Shown here piece after piece: positions 1 to 8,935 of a DNA stretch of 64,000 nucleotides. The DNA is from Zoogloeaceae bacterium. Lineage in GTDB: Bacteria; Pseudomonadota; Gammaproteobacteria; Burkholderiales; Rhodocyclaceae. The DNA is taken from positions 1 through 64,000 of the forward strand of contig JAIRPW010000043.1 of NCBI GenBank assembly GCA_031256795.1, written 5' to 3'. Below the pieces are notes generated by a model. The model ran no database searches and had not been told where the DNA came from. It saw only the letters and a list, made by a program, of their open reading frames with translations. Numbering within the stretch: position 1 is the stretch's first letter; every line of letters begins with the position of its first letter. The translations under genes and the position numbers were made by a program.

Positions 1-1140
1 GAGCGTTCCCGCGCCGGTTTTGTCAATGCCGCCCGTGCCGATAATCGCGCCCGCCATGCCGACGTTGTAGGCGTCGGTATTTAGCGTCACCAGCGGATTG
101 CCCGCCGCGCCCGTGGCCGTGGCGTCGAGCGTGGCAATGCCCGCGTCGCCCGCGCTCGTGAAGTTGACGGTGTTGAAATTCTGCGCGGAGGTGATGGTGT
201 TCCCGGCGGCGAGATTCAGTTCGTTGTCGGTGAAGGCGTCGCCCGTGCCGCCGCCGGTAATCGCTCCGCCGTAGAGGTTCGCGTAAGTCTCGCCGGTGGT
301 TGCGATGGCGACGATGTTGCCCATGACTGTGGCCGTGTTGATGTTGCTGCCGTAGGCATACCCGCCGAAAACATCGCCGACTACCGTACCGCCGGAGATG
401 GTCACGGTGTTGCCTGTAGCTGTGGCCGTGCTGGAACGATAGCTGTAGGCATATCCACCGATAACATTGTGGCCTAGCGTGCCGCCGGAGATAGTCACGG
501 TGTTACCTGTAGCTGTGGCCGCGCCGAATTGGCCGTTGTAGGCATATCCGCCGACAACATCTTGGTTTACCGTGCCGCCGGAGATGGTCACGGTGTTGCT
601 CGTAGCCGTGCTGCTATCATCTATGCTTTGGCTGGTGACATGAGCGCCGATAACACTGCGGCCCATCGTGCCGCCGAAGATGGTTACGGTGTTGCCCGTG
701 CCCGTGGCCGAGCTGGTACCGGTGAGGACGCATGCGCCTTCAACATCTTGGTTTACCGTGCCGCCGTTGATGATGACGGTATTGCCCGAAGCCACTATGG
801 GATAGAAACCCCCAGCTTTGTACGCACCGCGAGCACCGAGGCTAATCGTGCCGCTGTTGACGATGACCGTGTTGTTGTCGGTATCCAGAAGATTCGTGGA
901 GGAATCATGGGGCGGATTTCCGTCTCCGTTGCCCCAGACGTTCCCGCTTACGTCGCCGTCGACGGTGACGGTCTGCCCGGCCAGAACGGGCGCGGGCGTC
1001 CATAAAAACGCCGCGAACAGCGCGCGGCGCAGAAACGGCGGAGAAAACGGAGAACCGGAACGGAAGGAAAACGCCCGCCCCGCAAAAATACGCGCTGCGC
1101 GAAAACCTTCCGCAACATCAAACAGCGAAAAAATACGCAT
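1..1140 (-). CDS. Autotransporter-type adhesin, N-terminal part (3' end outside window)
   Basis: The minus strand is open for 380 codons from an ATG at 1140 to the window edge. The ORF track omits it because no stop lies inside the window. An ideal Shine-Dalgarno (AAGGAGGG) sits just upstream of the ATG. The first ~55 residues are arginine-rich and end in a hydrophobic stretch and Ala-rich cleavage-like site (PAPVLAG), resembling the extended signal peptides of large secreted proteins. The rest is Gly/Thr/Asn-rich with five tandem 30-32 residue repeats built on NTVTISGGT and GGYAY, typical of a right-handed beta-helix passenger. The visible sequence ends in GAGTL, a motif common in autotransporter passengers. 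An outer-membrane barrel is expected beyond position 1 but not seen. Surface exposure is inferred; the ligand is unknown. Confidence 0.82.
   Translation of the reverse strand, partial: MRIFSLFDVAEGFRAARIFAGRAFSFRSGSPFSPPFLRRALFAAFLWTPAPVLAGQTVTVDGDVSGNVWGNGDGNPPHDSSTNLLDTDNNTVIVNSGTISLGARGAYKAGGFYPIVASGNTVIINGGTVNQDVEGACVLTGTSSATGTGNTVTIFGGTMGRSVIGAHVTSQSIDDSSTATSNTVTISGGTVNQDVVGGYAYNGQFGAATATGNTVTISGGTLGHNVIGGYAYSYRSSTATATGNTVTISGGTVVGDVFGGYAYGSNINTATVMGNIVAIATTGETYANLYGGAITGGGTGDAFTDNELNLAAGNTITSAQNFNTVNFTSAGDAGIATLDATATGAAGNPLVTLNTDAYNVGMAGAIIGTGGIDKTGAGTL
322..786 (-). repeat. Five tandem ~93 bp in-frame repeats inside the adhesin
   Basis: The anchor GGTCACGGTGTTGCC and variants (plus-strand view) recurs at about 772, 682, 586, 493 and 400, giving unit lengths of 90, 96, 93 and 93 bp, all multiples of three. 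Each unit encodes NTVTISGGT, a short variable segment, a D/N-V-x-GG(Y)A motif and a Thr/Ala-rich tail. Units nearer the 3' side (493 and 400) are the most alike, suggesting recent duplication. Such arrays can gain or lose copies without breaking the frame. Confidence 0.8.
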
Positions 1141-1403
1141 CGTTCCCTCCTTGCTTGTGGGGAATTATTGCGAATTTTCCTGAAAAATCAAGCGGATTGG
1201 TCGTTTTTTCTCTCCGCAAAAAATTAAAAAGAGAAAACTTTCCGAATGAATATTGTTTTTGAATATGAACTTCAGCAGACTATTGGAAGAAAGCTGTGTG
1301 AAAGGCAGTACAGGATGACACGCCTTAGCGCCGCTCAATGCCCTGCGTTTTTTCGGCGCGCCGTTCGCGCTGTTGCGTCCAGCGCGGTCTTTCGCAAACA
1401 AAA

Positions 1404-1434
1404 GCGAGGACGGATTTTTATTCTCCGTCCTCGC
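1404..1434 (-). terminator. Rho-independent terminator after cysK
   Basis: A perfect 11-bp inverted repeat (GCGAGGACGGA / TCCGTCCTCGC) has a 9-nt loop. Read on the minus strand it is followed by TTTTG; on the plus strand a TTTTTT run follows a few bases later. It lies about 75 bp past the cysK stop and also separates cysK from the adhesin gene. Confidence 0.75.
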
Positions 1435-1507
1435 TCGCGTTTTTTCGCGTTTGATCCGCCTCGCGCCCCAGGACGCGGAAATGATTCCCGCGTCCGTAAC
1501 AGCGCGT

Positions 1508-2479
1508 TTACAGCGCGTTACCCGCCGCGTCAAAGATGCCTTCAAACAGGATGGACGATAAGTAACGCTCTCCAGAATCGGGCAGAATAACCACAATGGT
1601 TTTTCCCGAAAATTCAGGACGCTTGGCAAGCCGCGCCGCTACCGCCACCGCCGCGCCAGAAGAAATTCCGGAGAGAATTCCTTCCTCCTTCGCCAGACGC
1701 CGCGCGTACAGGATCGAGTCCTCATTGCTGACCTGCTCAATATCATCCACCAGCGATAAATCCAGCGTGTCCGGCACAAACCCCGCGCCAATTCCCTGGA
1801 TTTTGTGCGGGCCAGGCTTTAGCGCCTCTCCCGCCTTTTTCTGCGTCAGCACCGGGCTAGAAGCGGGTTCTACCGCGACCGCGCGAATGTTTTTGCCTTT
1901 CGTGCGTTTGATATAGCGCGCAACCCCGGTAATTGTGCCGCCCGTGCCCACGCCAGAGACGAATACATCTACTTCGCCATTGGTGTCTTCCCAAACTTCC
2001 GGGCCGGTCGTGGTTTCATGAATCGCTGGATTGGCAGGATTCTTGAATTGTTGCAGCAAAACATATTTTGGATCGGAGGCGGCGATTTCTTCCGCCTTGG
2101 CCACCGCGCCCGCCATGCCCTTCGCTCCTTCCGTGAGCACCAGCTTCGCGCCGAATGCCACCAGCAGCTTGCGGCGTTCCAGGCTCATGGTTTCCGGCAT
2201 GGTGAGCGTCAGCGGAATGCCTTTGGAAGCCGCCACAAAGGCCAGCGCGATCCCGGTATTCCCGGAAGTCGGCTCTACCAATTCCTTGCCCGCGGTCAGA
2301 AGTCCGCGTTTTTCCGCGTCCTCAACCAGAGCCGCGCCGATACGGTCTTTGACGGAATAGGCAGGATTGCGCCCCTCAATTTTGGCCAGAACGGTCGCGT
2401 TCGCGCCGTCCAAAATGCGGTTCAGGCGAATCAAAGGGGTGCGCCCAATAGATTGGGCATTATGCGCGAATGAAGTCAT
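1508..2479 (-). CDS. cysK: Cysteine synthase A (O-acetylserine sulfhydrylase)
   Basis: 323 residues, the usual family length. This PLP enzyme makes L-cysteine from O-acetylserine and sulfide in the cytoplasm. The PLP lysine is in SVKDRIG (about residue 44), the substrate loop is TSGNTG (71-76), and the phosphate-binding Gly loop [10 protein letters not shown] is near 176. An AAGGAGA ribosome site precedes the ATG at 2479. The gene is monocistronic, ends at a strong terminator, and has an unusually AT-rich upstream stretch (about 2530-2585) that would suit an activator-dependent promoter. cysK and cysM are close relatives; length and motifs favour cysK. Confidence 0.93.
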   Translation of the reverse strand: MTSFAHNAQSIGRTPLIRLNRILDGANATVLAKIEGRNPAYSVKDRIGAALVEDAEKRGLLTAGKELVEPTSGNTGIALAFVAASKGIPLTLTMPETMSLERRKLLVAFGAKLVLTEGAKGMAGAVAKAEEIAASDPKYVLLQQFKNPANPAIHETTTGPEVWEDTNGEVDVFVSGVGTGGTITGVARYIKRTKGKNIRAVAVEPASSPVLTQKKAGEALKPGPHKIQGIGAGFVPDTLDLSLVDDIEQVSNEDSILYARRLAKEEGILSGISSGAAVAVAARLAKRPEFSGKTIVVILPDSGERYLSSILFEGIFDAAGNAL

Positions 2480-2728
2480 GCGGGTCTCCTTGAAGAAAAA
2501 TGAGTGATAAAAATCTGCGCCATCGGATTCAACTTTAACGGTATATGCGTCTATATGCTAAATATCTTTTAGTTATATATTTGTAAGCGCGCGGAAGTCG
2601 GCTCCGGGAAATTTTTCACGACCTCCATCGCGCGGCGTTCGGAGTGCGGGATGCATAAAAAGACGCTCTTCACGTATAATCGCAGCGCGGCGCTGGAAAC
2701 ACTGAAAAACAGGACGGAGCTTGAGCAA

Positions 2729-3625
2729 ATGGGTATTTTCGACCGCTTGACACGAATGATGGGCGCTGGAGACGATAAAGTCTCCCGGGAAGAGCGCGCG
2801 CGAGAGCAGCTCCTGGCGCACGTCGTTGAGATGACCGACCGGCGTCTGGCGGGACTTTCCGACTACGGGGAAAAACTTTTTCCCGCCATCGAGTTTGCCC
2901 GACTTTATTACGAAGAAATTCTCTCGACGCTGCCAGACAACATCACGCTGGACGGCAGCCACAAACTGCTGGTAGAGATTTTTCCGCAGCCGGAAGACCG
3001 ATGTATTTGTCTTGGCCGCTCGCTGGCAGTCAAACATGAACTGCCGCATCACCGGGAGCGGCATCGCAGCCGTGTTTACGCGCTTTTGGGTATGCGCCAG
3101 AAAGAAGTGTCCGGAGGCGGAAAACAATTTGTTGATCATACTTTGCGCAGTTTGCGCCATAGCCCGAACGCCGTGCGCCGCGCTTTGATGGACGCCGCTT
3201 TTGACAGCCTCCTGCAGAATTTCGCCAACCAAAACCTGCATTACGAGAAAAAGCTGGAACAGGCGCTCCTCTATGAAAAAATGCTGCAGGAGGCGCGCTT
3301 GCCCTCGCAGCAGAAGGAAGCCGTTTCGCCCCCAGAAACAGAGCGCGCGCCCTCTGTCCGCGCGCTTCCTCCGATTTTCCGGGACGCTCCAGAAAAAGTT
3401 TTGGACAATCTGGTGGAATGCCTGTACAACCCGTCGGAGCGGTTGCAACTGGAGCGCGAAGAAGGCTATTTGCTGAGTGTGCCTGATGAGGAAAGCCATG
3501 TTTTGCCGCTCATGAAAACGCAGGACCGACGGCAATGGTATGTGTGCATTGTTGGCTTTCCGGTAAAAATGGCGGAAGCGGCGCTGGCCAAGGAAGCGCA
3601 TAACCACCGCTTCATTCTGATTTGA
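2729..3625 (+). CDS. Hypothetical protein, unrecognised
   Basis: I do not recognise this family. The ORF runs from 2651 (324 aa), but the internal ATG at 2729 has GGAG nine bases upstream and starts a plausible N-terminus (MGIFDRLTRMMG), giving 298 aa. The protein is soluble, rich in Arg, Glu and Leu, with no signal peptide or membrane segment. Residues around 180-215 (YEKKLEQALLYEKML) look like a coiled coil. A Pro/Glu linker follows and the end is compact and hydrophobic. A 13-bp gap to the next gene in the same direction suggests co-transcription. The overlapping 344-aa minus-strand ORF has antisense-like composition and is not favoured. Confidence 0.6.
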   Translation: MGIFDRLTRMMGAGDDKVSREERAREQLLAHVVEMTDRRLAGLSDYGEKLFPAIEFARLYYEEILSTLPDNITLDGSHKLLVEIFPQPEDRCICLGRSLAVKHELPHHRERHRSRVYALLGMRQKEVSGGGKQFVDHTLRSLRHSPNAVRRALMDAAFDSLLQNFANQNLHYEKKLEQALLYEKMLQEARLPSQQKEAVSPPETERAPSVRALPPIFRDAPEKVLDNLVECLYNPSERLQLEREEGYLLSVPDEESHVLPLMKTQDRRQWYVCIVGFPVKMAEAALAKEAHNHRFILI

Positions 3626-3638
3626 TTTTTCCTGAAAT

Positions 3639-4025
3639 ATGCGCTTGCAGCTTGACGCGCTACCGGAAAGCCAGCGGTTTACCCGTTATGGCGAAGGTTG
3701 CGTTTTTTGGGGGGAAATCCGCCTTGCGACTCCCGTGTTTGTCGGCGCTTCCAGCCTAGCTCTGGATTGGAGACCGCCTTTCACTTTTTCCGAATGGGCG
3801 GCGGGAGAATTTTTGGAACTGGCGGAACGCGCGGAAAGCGTCGGCGCGGAAATTTTGCTGATTGGCGTCGGGAATACCCAGCGCTTTCCCCGCGCGGATT
3901 GGCTCAGTCCGTTTTTTGCGCGGCAGATCGGCGTGGAAACGATGATTACCCGCGCGGCTTGTCAGACGTATAACCTTTTAGCCGGGGAAGGTCGGGCGGT
4001 CGCCGCCGCGCTTTTGCTGGAATGA
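3639..4025 (+). CDS. Mth938-like domain protein (DUF498 family)
   Basis: 128 residues, a typical length for this small single-domain family (the Mth938/Xcc1710 fold, related to mitochondrial NDUFAF3). The central ILLIGVGNTQRFP and the later ARQIGVETMITRAACQTYNLLAGEGRAVAAALL pattern match the family's conserved ...iG.G........iGvE.M.T.aAc.TyN.L..EgR.VaaaLl signature. Bacterial function is poorly defined; a role linked to respiratory-complex assembly is known only for the mitochondrial relatives. It is probably co-transcribed with the preceding hypothetical gene and is convergent with yciB, whose stop is 4 bp away. Confidence 0.8.
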   Translation: MRLQLDALPESQRFTRYGEGCVFWGEIRLATPVFVGASSLALDWRPPFTFSEWAAGEFLELAERAESVGAEILLIGVGNTQRFPRADWLSPFFARQIGVETMITRAACQTYNLLAGEGRAVAAALLLE

Positions 4026-4029
4026 AGCG

Positions 4030-4659
4030 CTACACTTTGTTTACCGGAAGAATTTCTGTGTCTTTCAGATGACGCGCCAGATATAACCCTTGCGCCAGCG
4101 CAAAAAGAAGCATTAAGCCTATTCCGCCGACTAGCTTGAAATTTACCCAGGTTTCCGTTGCGTAGTGAAAGGCTACCCATAGATTCAGACCGCCCATACC
4201 CATAAAAAAAGCGATCCACGCGCAATTAAGACGATTCCAGACCGAGGCGGGCAGGGCGTTCTCCCCTATTTGTTTGGCCAGCATCAGGCGTATGGCGTTG
4301 CGCCTAAAAAGAGCCGCGACTCCCATGCCTCCCGCAAACGCCCAGTACAGCAGCGTCGGCTTCCATTTGATAAAAGTTTCATCCCGCAGGGCAAGCGTCA
4401 GACCACCCAGGGCGACAATCAGTACAAGGCTTGTCCAGAGCATTTTACTGACCGCGCCATGCTTCAGGCGCGTGTAGAGAATTTGCAGGATTGTCGCCAG
4501 AATAACGACCAGGGTCGCGGCGAGAATCGGCGCTTGTTTTGGCGGAAAATCTCCCAGCCAGGGGGAAAGCCATGCGACGGCCATTTCTGGCTGCTGCTGC
4601 GCATACTTAAAAGCGGCGAAAAACAGGATGACGGGGAAAAGATCAAACAAAAATTGCAT
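4030..4659 (-). CDS. yciB: Inner-membrane septation protein A (YciB/IspZ family)
   Basis: 209 residues, about the family length, with about five hydrophobic membrane segments. The start MQFLFDLFPVILFFAAFK and the end of the protein match the YciB/intracellular septation protein A signature (LFDlfPvilFF...). Family members sit in the inner membrane, interact with cell-elongation and division proteins, and affect envelope integrity. In many proteobacteria yciB lies next to a BolA or YciI-type gene, but not here. The ribosome site is weak. Confidence 0.85.
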   Translation of the reverse strand: MQFLFDLFPVILFFAAFKYAQQQPEMAVAWLSPWLGDFPPKQAPILAATLVVILATILQILYTRLKHGAVSKMLWTSLVLIVALGGLTLALRDETFIKWKPTLLYWAFAGGMGVAALFRRNAIRLMLAKQIGENALPASVWNRLNCAWIAFFMGMGGLNLWVAFHYATETWVNFKLVGGIGLMLLFALAQGLYLARHLKDTEILPVNKV

Positions 4660-4719
4660 AGCGGTTAGAGAAGAATTTGTATAGAATCGTAATGATTACA
4701 TACTTTCCGGCGCAATGAA

Positions 4720-6913
4720 ATGACGCTTCATTCTTTTTATGGTTCGCTACGCGGTTGTTTGTTTTTCGGCCCCGGTGGTTCTTCAGAGACGCATTTTAAA
4801 AATTATCGTCCGGACATTGACGGACTGCGCGCCATCGCTGTTCTTTCTGTCGTCGGCTATCATTTTTTCCCGGATTTTGTCAAAGGCGGGTTTGTCGGCG
4901 TTGATATTTTCTTTGTTATTTCCGGATTTTTAATCGGCGGTATTTTGCTGGACGCTTTGAACAAAGGCACGTTTAGCATCAGTGATTTTTACGCGCGCAG
5001 AATTTTGCGGATTTTCCCGGCATTGATTGTGGTTTTAACCGTGACGCTTTTTTTCGGATGGTTTGCGTTATTAAGAGGAGAATTTGAAAATCTGGGCAAA
5101 CATACTGTGGGTGGCGCGGGGTTTGTCGCAAATTTAATGTTCTGGAAAGAGTCCGGTTATTTTGATACTGCCTCTGAGAGAAAAGAACTGCTTCATTTAT
5201 GGAGTTTGGGCGTTGAGGAGCAATTTTATATATTCTTCCCGATTTTTCTGTTTGGGGTATGGAAGAAACAGTTGCGCTTGGTCACTTTTATAACGATGAT
5301 TTTTTTAGTTTCTTTTTTCTGGAATATCGCTATTTATAAAAAAGATACGGCGTCTGATTTTTATTTACCGGTGACGCGCTTTTGGGAATTACTGGCTGGA
5401 GTTTTGCTGGTCCTATGGGAACGGCGTAACATACGTTCCTCTGGATCGGGTGGACAAAAACCATGCCAGAATTGCATGTACTATAAGAAAAATAACGGGC
5501 GGGTTTCGGAGGCTTGTTTTCAGGGGTGAAACGCAGCTTATCGGGGAGGAAGCGTCGACCGGAAGCGGAATATTTCGGACTCTTGTTTCTTTCATCGAAG
5601 TTTTGCTGGTTATCGCCGCGCTCCTTACGACGCGGATGAAGAATTTTCCCGGTGTGCAAGCGCCGCCTCCTGTGCTGGGCGCGGTTTTCCTGATTGCGGC
5701 GGGACGTCGGGCATGGGCCAACCGGATATTCCTTTCCTGGAAGCCCATCGTATGGATTGGGCTGATCAGCTATCCGCTGTATTTATGGCATTGGCCGCTC
5801 CTTGTCTATGCGCGGGTATTGGTGACCGGAATGCCATCGGGAACATTTCGCGCCGTGTTGCTGGCCGCTGCGATGATTCTGGCGGCGCTGACCTATTTGC
5901 TGCTCGAAAAGCCTATCCGTTTCGGAAAAGGCGGGCGTAAAGGCAAGATTGCGGCGCTTTGCGCGGGTATGCTTCTGCTGGCTGCGCTTGGCGGAGAAAT
6001 ATGGCATTACAAAGGGGTTGAAAATCGCTGGGTCGTGCGCGAATACGAGAGAGGAAACCGTGAATTAGACGGTAAAGCGTATGACAGGATAAAAGAAGTG
6101 CGCGATCCTATGGCGTGGCTGATGAAGTCCGATCATCCTGCCGTCTTTAAGGCACGTTACGGGTGGCGCGACACGTTTCCGAAAGACGATCCGAATCTCG
6201 CGCTGTTGTCCGATGTAAAAGGAAAGCATACGACCGTACTTTTGGGAGATAGCCACGCGATGGCCGCCTATCCCGCCGTCTCCGATTATAACGCGCGTAT
6301 CGGAGTCAATACGATCTATATGGGGCATACCTGGAATTTTTATGCAGAAGATGGCCCCAGTTATATACCGGGGTTGAGGGATTTTTATTTTGATATTATC
6401 AGAAATGATTTAAGTATCCACAAGGTTTTTATACTAAATTTTTTCACTAAAAGGAACCGAGAGTTTAAAATCACAAGGGGAAGTATGTTTTCACAGGATG
6501 AAATTGACGCGCTTCGGAGACCGGGGCTAAAAATATATTTGGTTGCTGATAATATAATGCTTCCTGGCGAAAAGATGAAAAACGATCATATATTAGAGGA
6601 ATTGCGGTTTGCGCTGGGTATTCGTCACCCCCTTTACATGAGTTTTATGGGGCGCATGGAAGGGGTTGATAATTTTCTTCATGTTCCTCGCGCGAAAGCG
6701 ACCAATGGGTATCAGATTTATTTGAATGCCTTGCGCTCCACGAAAGGGGCGACCGTGATCGAGGGAGCCGTGGACGCTTTCTGCACGGAGAAAGAATGTC
6801 CGTTTTTTGATGAGAATGGCTTTCCTTTATATTATGACAGAGATCATATTACCCCTTACACGGGAGGAAAGCGCCTGGTAGAAAAAGTTCTGAAACCTTA
6901 TTTGAATGAATAG
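4720..6913 (+). pseudogene. Membrane acyltransferase 3 plus SGNH domain, split by a frameshift
   Basis: Two overlapping ORFs (4720-5529 and 5450-6913) in different frames together make one OafA/YrhL-like surface-polysaccharide O-acyltransferase. The first has the N-terminal YRPDIDGLRAIAVL motif, FVGVDIFFVISGF and WSLGVEEQFYIFFP, then WELLAGVLL. The second resumes with the late membrane helices (YPLYLWHWPLLVYA) and a C-terminal SGNH esterase-like domain with VLLGDSHA (Ser) and DRDHITPY (Asp/His). A +1 change of frame is needed between about 5420 and 5560, where A-runs occur (5456-5460 and near 5487). Both halves otherwise keep their motifs, so the break is recent, a programmed shift or a sequencing error. 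The start is uncertain: no in-frame start lies close to the conserved YRPDIDG. Confidence 0.8.
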
Positions 6914-6950
6914 GGCTTTCTGAATTTGGCGTACAGAGTTTATGCTTCAC

Positions 6951-7457
6951 TCAGAGACGATGAACTCCATAGGCTTGAGAGGCGACAGCGGGAAGCCAGG
7001 CAGAAAGTTTTCCGCAGCCAGGAAGCAACAAATCCGGCGGGGCGATTTCCGCAAGCGGCAAGAGCGCGAAAGCGCGCAAATGCAAACGCGGGTGCGGCAG
7101 AATAATCGCGGGGTATGCATCAGGCTGATATAGCCGCGTTTCGCCATAAAGCAAAAGATCAAGGTCCAAAACGCGAGGGGCGTCGGAATAAGAACGAACC
7201 CGCCCATATTCGTTTTCCCGCGCCAATAGCAAAGCCAGCAAATCACGCGGCGGCAACGCCGTGGAAATGGCCGCGACCGCGTTGATGAAATCCGGTTGCG
7301 CCAAAAAACCAACAGGCGCGGTGCGATACAGGGAAGAGGCGCGCAACAGCCGAGACCGAGGGAGCGCGTCCAGAGCGAGAATGCTTTCTTCTACCGTGCG
7401 GCGCGGATCGCCCAAGTTCGCGCCCAGAGCGATATAGGCGGTAACGACGTCCGTCAT
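6951..7457 (-). CDS. folK: 2-amino-4-hydroxy-6-hydroxymethyldihydropteridine pyrophosphokinase
   Basis: 168 residues. It transfers pyrophosphate from ATP to 6-hydroxymethyl-7,8-dihydropterin in folate synthesis. The start AYIALGANLGDP and the HPPK signature APRVLDLDLLLYG (about 93-105, with the Mg-binding Asp98 and Asp100) are intact, followed by PHPRLHLRAFALLPLAEI. It lies 28 bp downstream of pcnB in the same direction, the usual pcnB-folK operon. It is convergent with the acyltransferase. Confidence 0.93.
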   Translation of the reverse strand: MTDVVTAYIALGANLGDPRRTVEESILALDALPRSRLLRASSLYRTAPVGFLAQPDFINAVAAISTALPPRDLLALLLARENEYGRVRSYSDAPRVLDLDLLLYGETRLYQPDAYPAIILPHPRLHLRAFALLPLAEIAPPDLLLPGCGKLSAWLPAVASQAYGVHRL

Positions 7458-7485
7458 GAAAAGAGGATCGCGCCGACTCCCGCGC

Positions 7486-8877
7486 TCACGAGCAATCCGG
7501 TGTGGAAATCCGGGAGTCCGGAAGAAGAGTTACGGCATTTTGGGCGCGAGATTCAGCAGATTTTCTGGGACGCCGCCGCCGTTTCTTCGCTCCGCCTTCG
7601 GCGGGTTTTACAAGCATTTGCGCGCGTTCCTCTGGGTCTGCGTCCCGGAAAGTTTCCCACCATGCAAAAAGCTCTTGCGGCGCGTCATCCGCTTCTGTCC
7701 GCAAATAAAGAAAATCATGGGCGGCGCGAAAGCGCGGATGTTCCAGCAAGGCATAAGGACGCTTGCCTGAACGCTGGGTAAAGCGCAGCTGCAAAAGCCA
7801 GATCTCTTTGATGTCGCCCGCAACGCGGCGGGTAATGGCCAGCTTTTCGCCCTGCGCCTGCAAAACTTCCTCCATCGCCAGATGAAGCGCGGAAAAGGAA
7901 GATTCGCCCTCGGTTTCCTTTTTTTTCCAGATTGCGGTTGTTTTATGCCAAAGCAGGGCGGCAAACAAAAAGGCTGGCGACGTAGTTTTTCCCGCGCGCG
8001 CGCGTTGATCCGTGCTATCTAAAGCGCAAAAAATGAATTTTTCCCCTTGAGGGTCCTCCAGCGCGAGGTCAAGCAAGGGCAAAATACCGCGATGCAGCCC
8101 CTCTGAACGCAGCGCTTTCAGGCAGTGCGCGGCGTACCCGGAGGTCAAAATCTTGAGCGTTTCATCAAAAAGACGGGCGGGCGGGACGTTTTCGAGCAAA
8201 GAAGCCATTTCTCGGATAGGACGCCGCGCATCCGGCTCAATAGAAAGCCCTAACTTGGCCGACAGGCGCATCGCGCGCAACATGCGCACCGGATCCTCCC
8301 GGTAGCGCGTTTTGGGATCGCCAATCACGCGCAGCGTTTTTTGCCGCAGGTCAGAAAAGCCATGGTGATAGTCCAGAATCCGTTCGCTTGCGGGATCAAA
8401 ATACAGCGCGTTGACTGTGAAATCCCGGCGCGCGGCGTCTTCCGCCTGCGTGCCGAACATATTGTCGCGTAAAACTCGCCCATGCGCGTCCGTCTTGCTT
8501 TTCCCGTCAGGTTGACCGCGAAAAGTTGTAATTTCGACAATTTCCTGCCCCATATAGGCATGGACAATCTGAAAACGCCGACCAATTAAACGAGAACGTT
8601 TCAGGCAGCGGCGAACTTCCTCTGGCGTGGCGTCCGTGGCAACGTCAAAATCCTTGGGGCGCAACCCGTTTAAAAGATCACGCACCGCGCCGCCCACAAT
8701 ATAGGCTTGATAACCTTTTTGCTGGAGCGTTTCGCATACCCGGCGGCTCCCGGGACTAAACTGCTCCCGGTGAAGCCCGTGCCGTTCCCGCGCGATGACT
8801 GCCGGTTCCGCGCGCTGAACCTTTGCGTTCGGCGGCAGGGGGAGACGCAAAATTCGGCGGATAATCCTGCGAATCAT
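7486..8877 (-). CDS. pcnB: Poly(A) polymerase I
   Basis: 463 residues. It adds 3' poly(A) tails to RNA, marking it for decay. The nucleotidyltransferase core has VGGAVRDLL (61-69) and the catalytic Asp pair in KDFDVATDATPEEV (Asp76, Asp78), then RRDFTVNALYFDP and GDPKTRYREDPVRMLRAMRLSAKLGL, the class II poly(A)/CCA module. The long N-terminal extension and the basic tail (KKRRRRPRK) are features of PcnB that separate it from CCA-adding enzymes. Its 3' neighbour is folK. Confidence 0.94.
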   Translation of the reverse strand: MIRRIIRRILRLPLPPNAKVQRAEPAVIARERHGLHREQFSPGSRRVCETLQQKGYQAYIVGGAVRDLLNGLRPKDFDVATDATPEEVRRCLKRSRLIGRRFQIVHAYMGQEIVEITTFRGQPDGKSKTDAHGRVLRDNMFGTQAEDAARRDFTVNALYFDPASERILDYHHGFSDLRQKTLRVIGDPKTRYREDPVRMLRAMRLSAKLGLSIEPDARRPIREMASLLENVPPARLFDETLKILTSGYAAHCLKALRSEGLHRGILPLLDLALEDPQGEKFIFCALDSTDQRARAGKTTSPAFLFAALLWHKTTAIWKKKETEGESSFSALHLAMEEVLQAQGEKLAITRRVAGDIKEIWLLQLRFTQRSGKRPYALLEHPRFRAAHDFLYLRTEADDAPQELFAWWETFRDADPEERAQMLVKPAEGGAKKRRRRPRKSAESRAQNAVTLLPDSRISTPDCS

Positions 8878-8935
8878 AAGGAGACAGGAAAAACGCAGTC
8901 AGAGGCACAGAACATAAAAAAGCAAAGCGCGAAAA

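Noticed and set aside
322-786. CRISPR array
   Set aside because: The regular repeats are coding, 90-96 bp, protein-phased and without spacer/repeat structure; no cas genes.
529-1183. Plus-strand ORFs of 158 and 121 aa at the left end
   Set aside because: They are antisense to the repeat-rich adhesin frame, which has the ribosome site, signal peptide and coherent repeats.
1165-1629. 154-aa minus-strand ORF after cysK
   Set aside because: It overlaps the cysK end in another frame and runs through the terminator; no protein-like features.
2520-2590. CysB-type activator site before cysK
   Set aside because: AT-rich half-sites are visible but the consensus is too loose to claim a site by eye.
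2573-3607. 344-aa minus-strand ORF opposite the hypothetical gene
   Set aside because: His/Arg/Gln-rich antisense composition; the plus-strand frame is contiguous with the next gene and looks like a folded protein.
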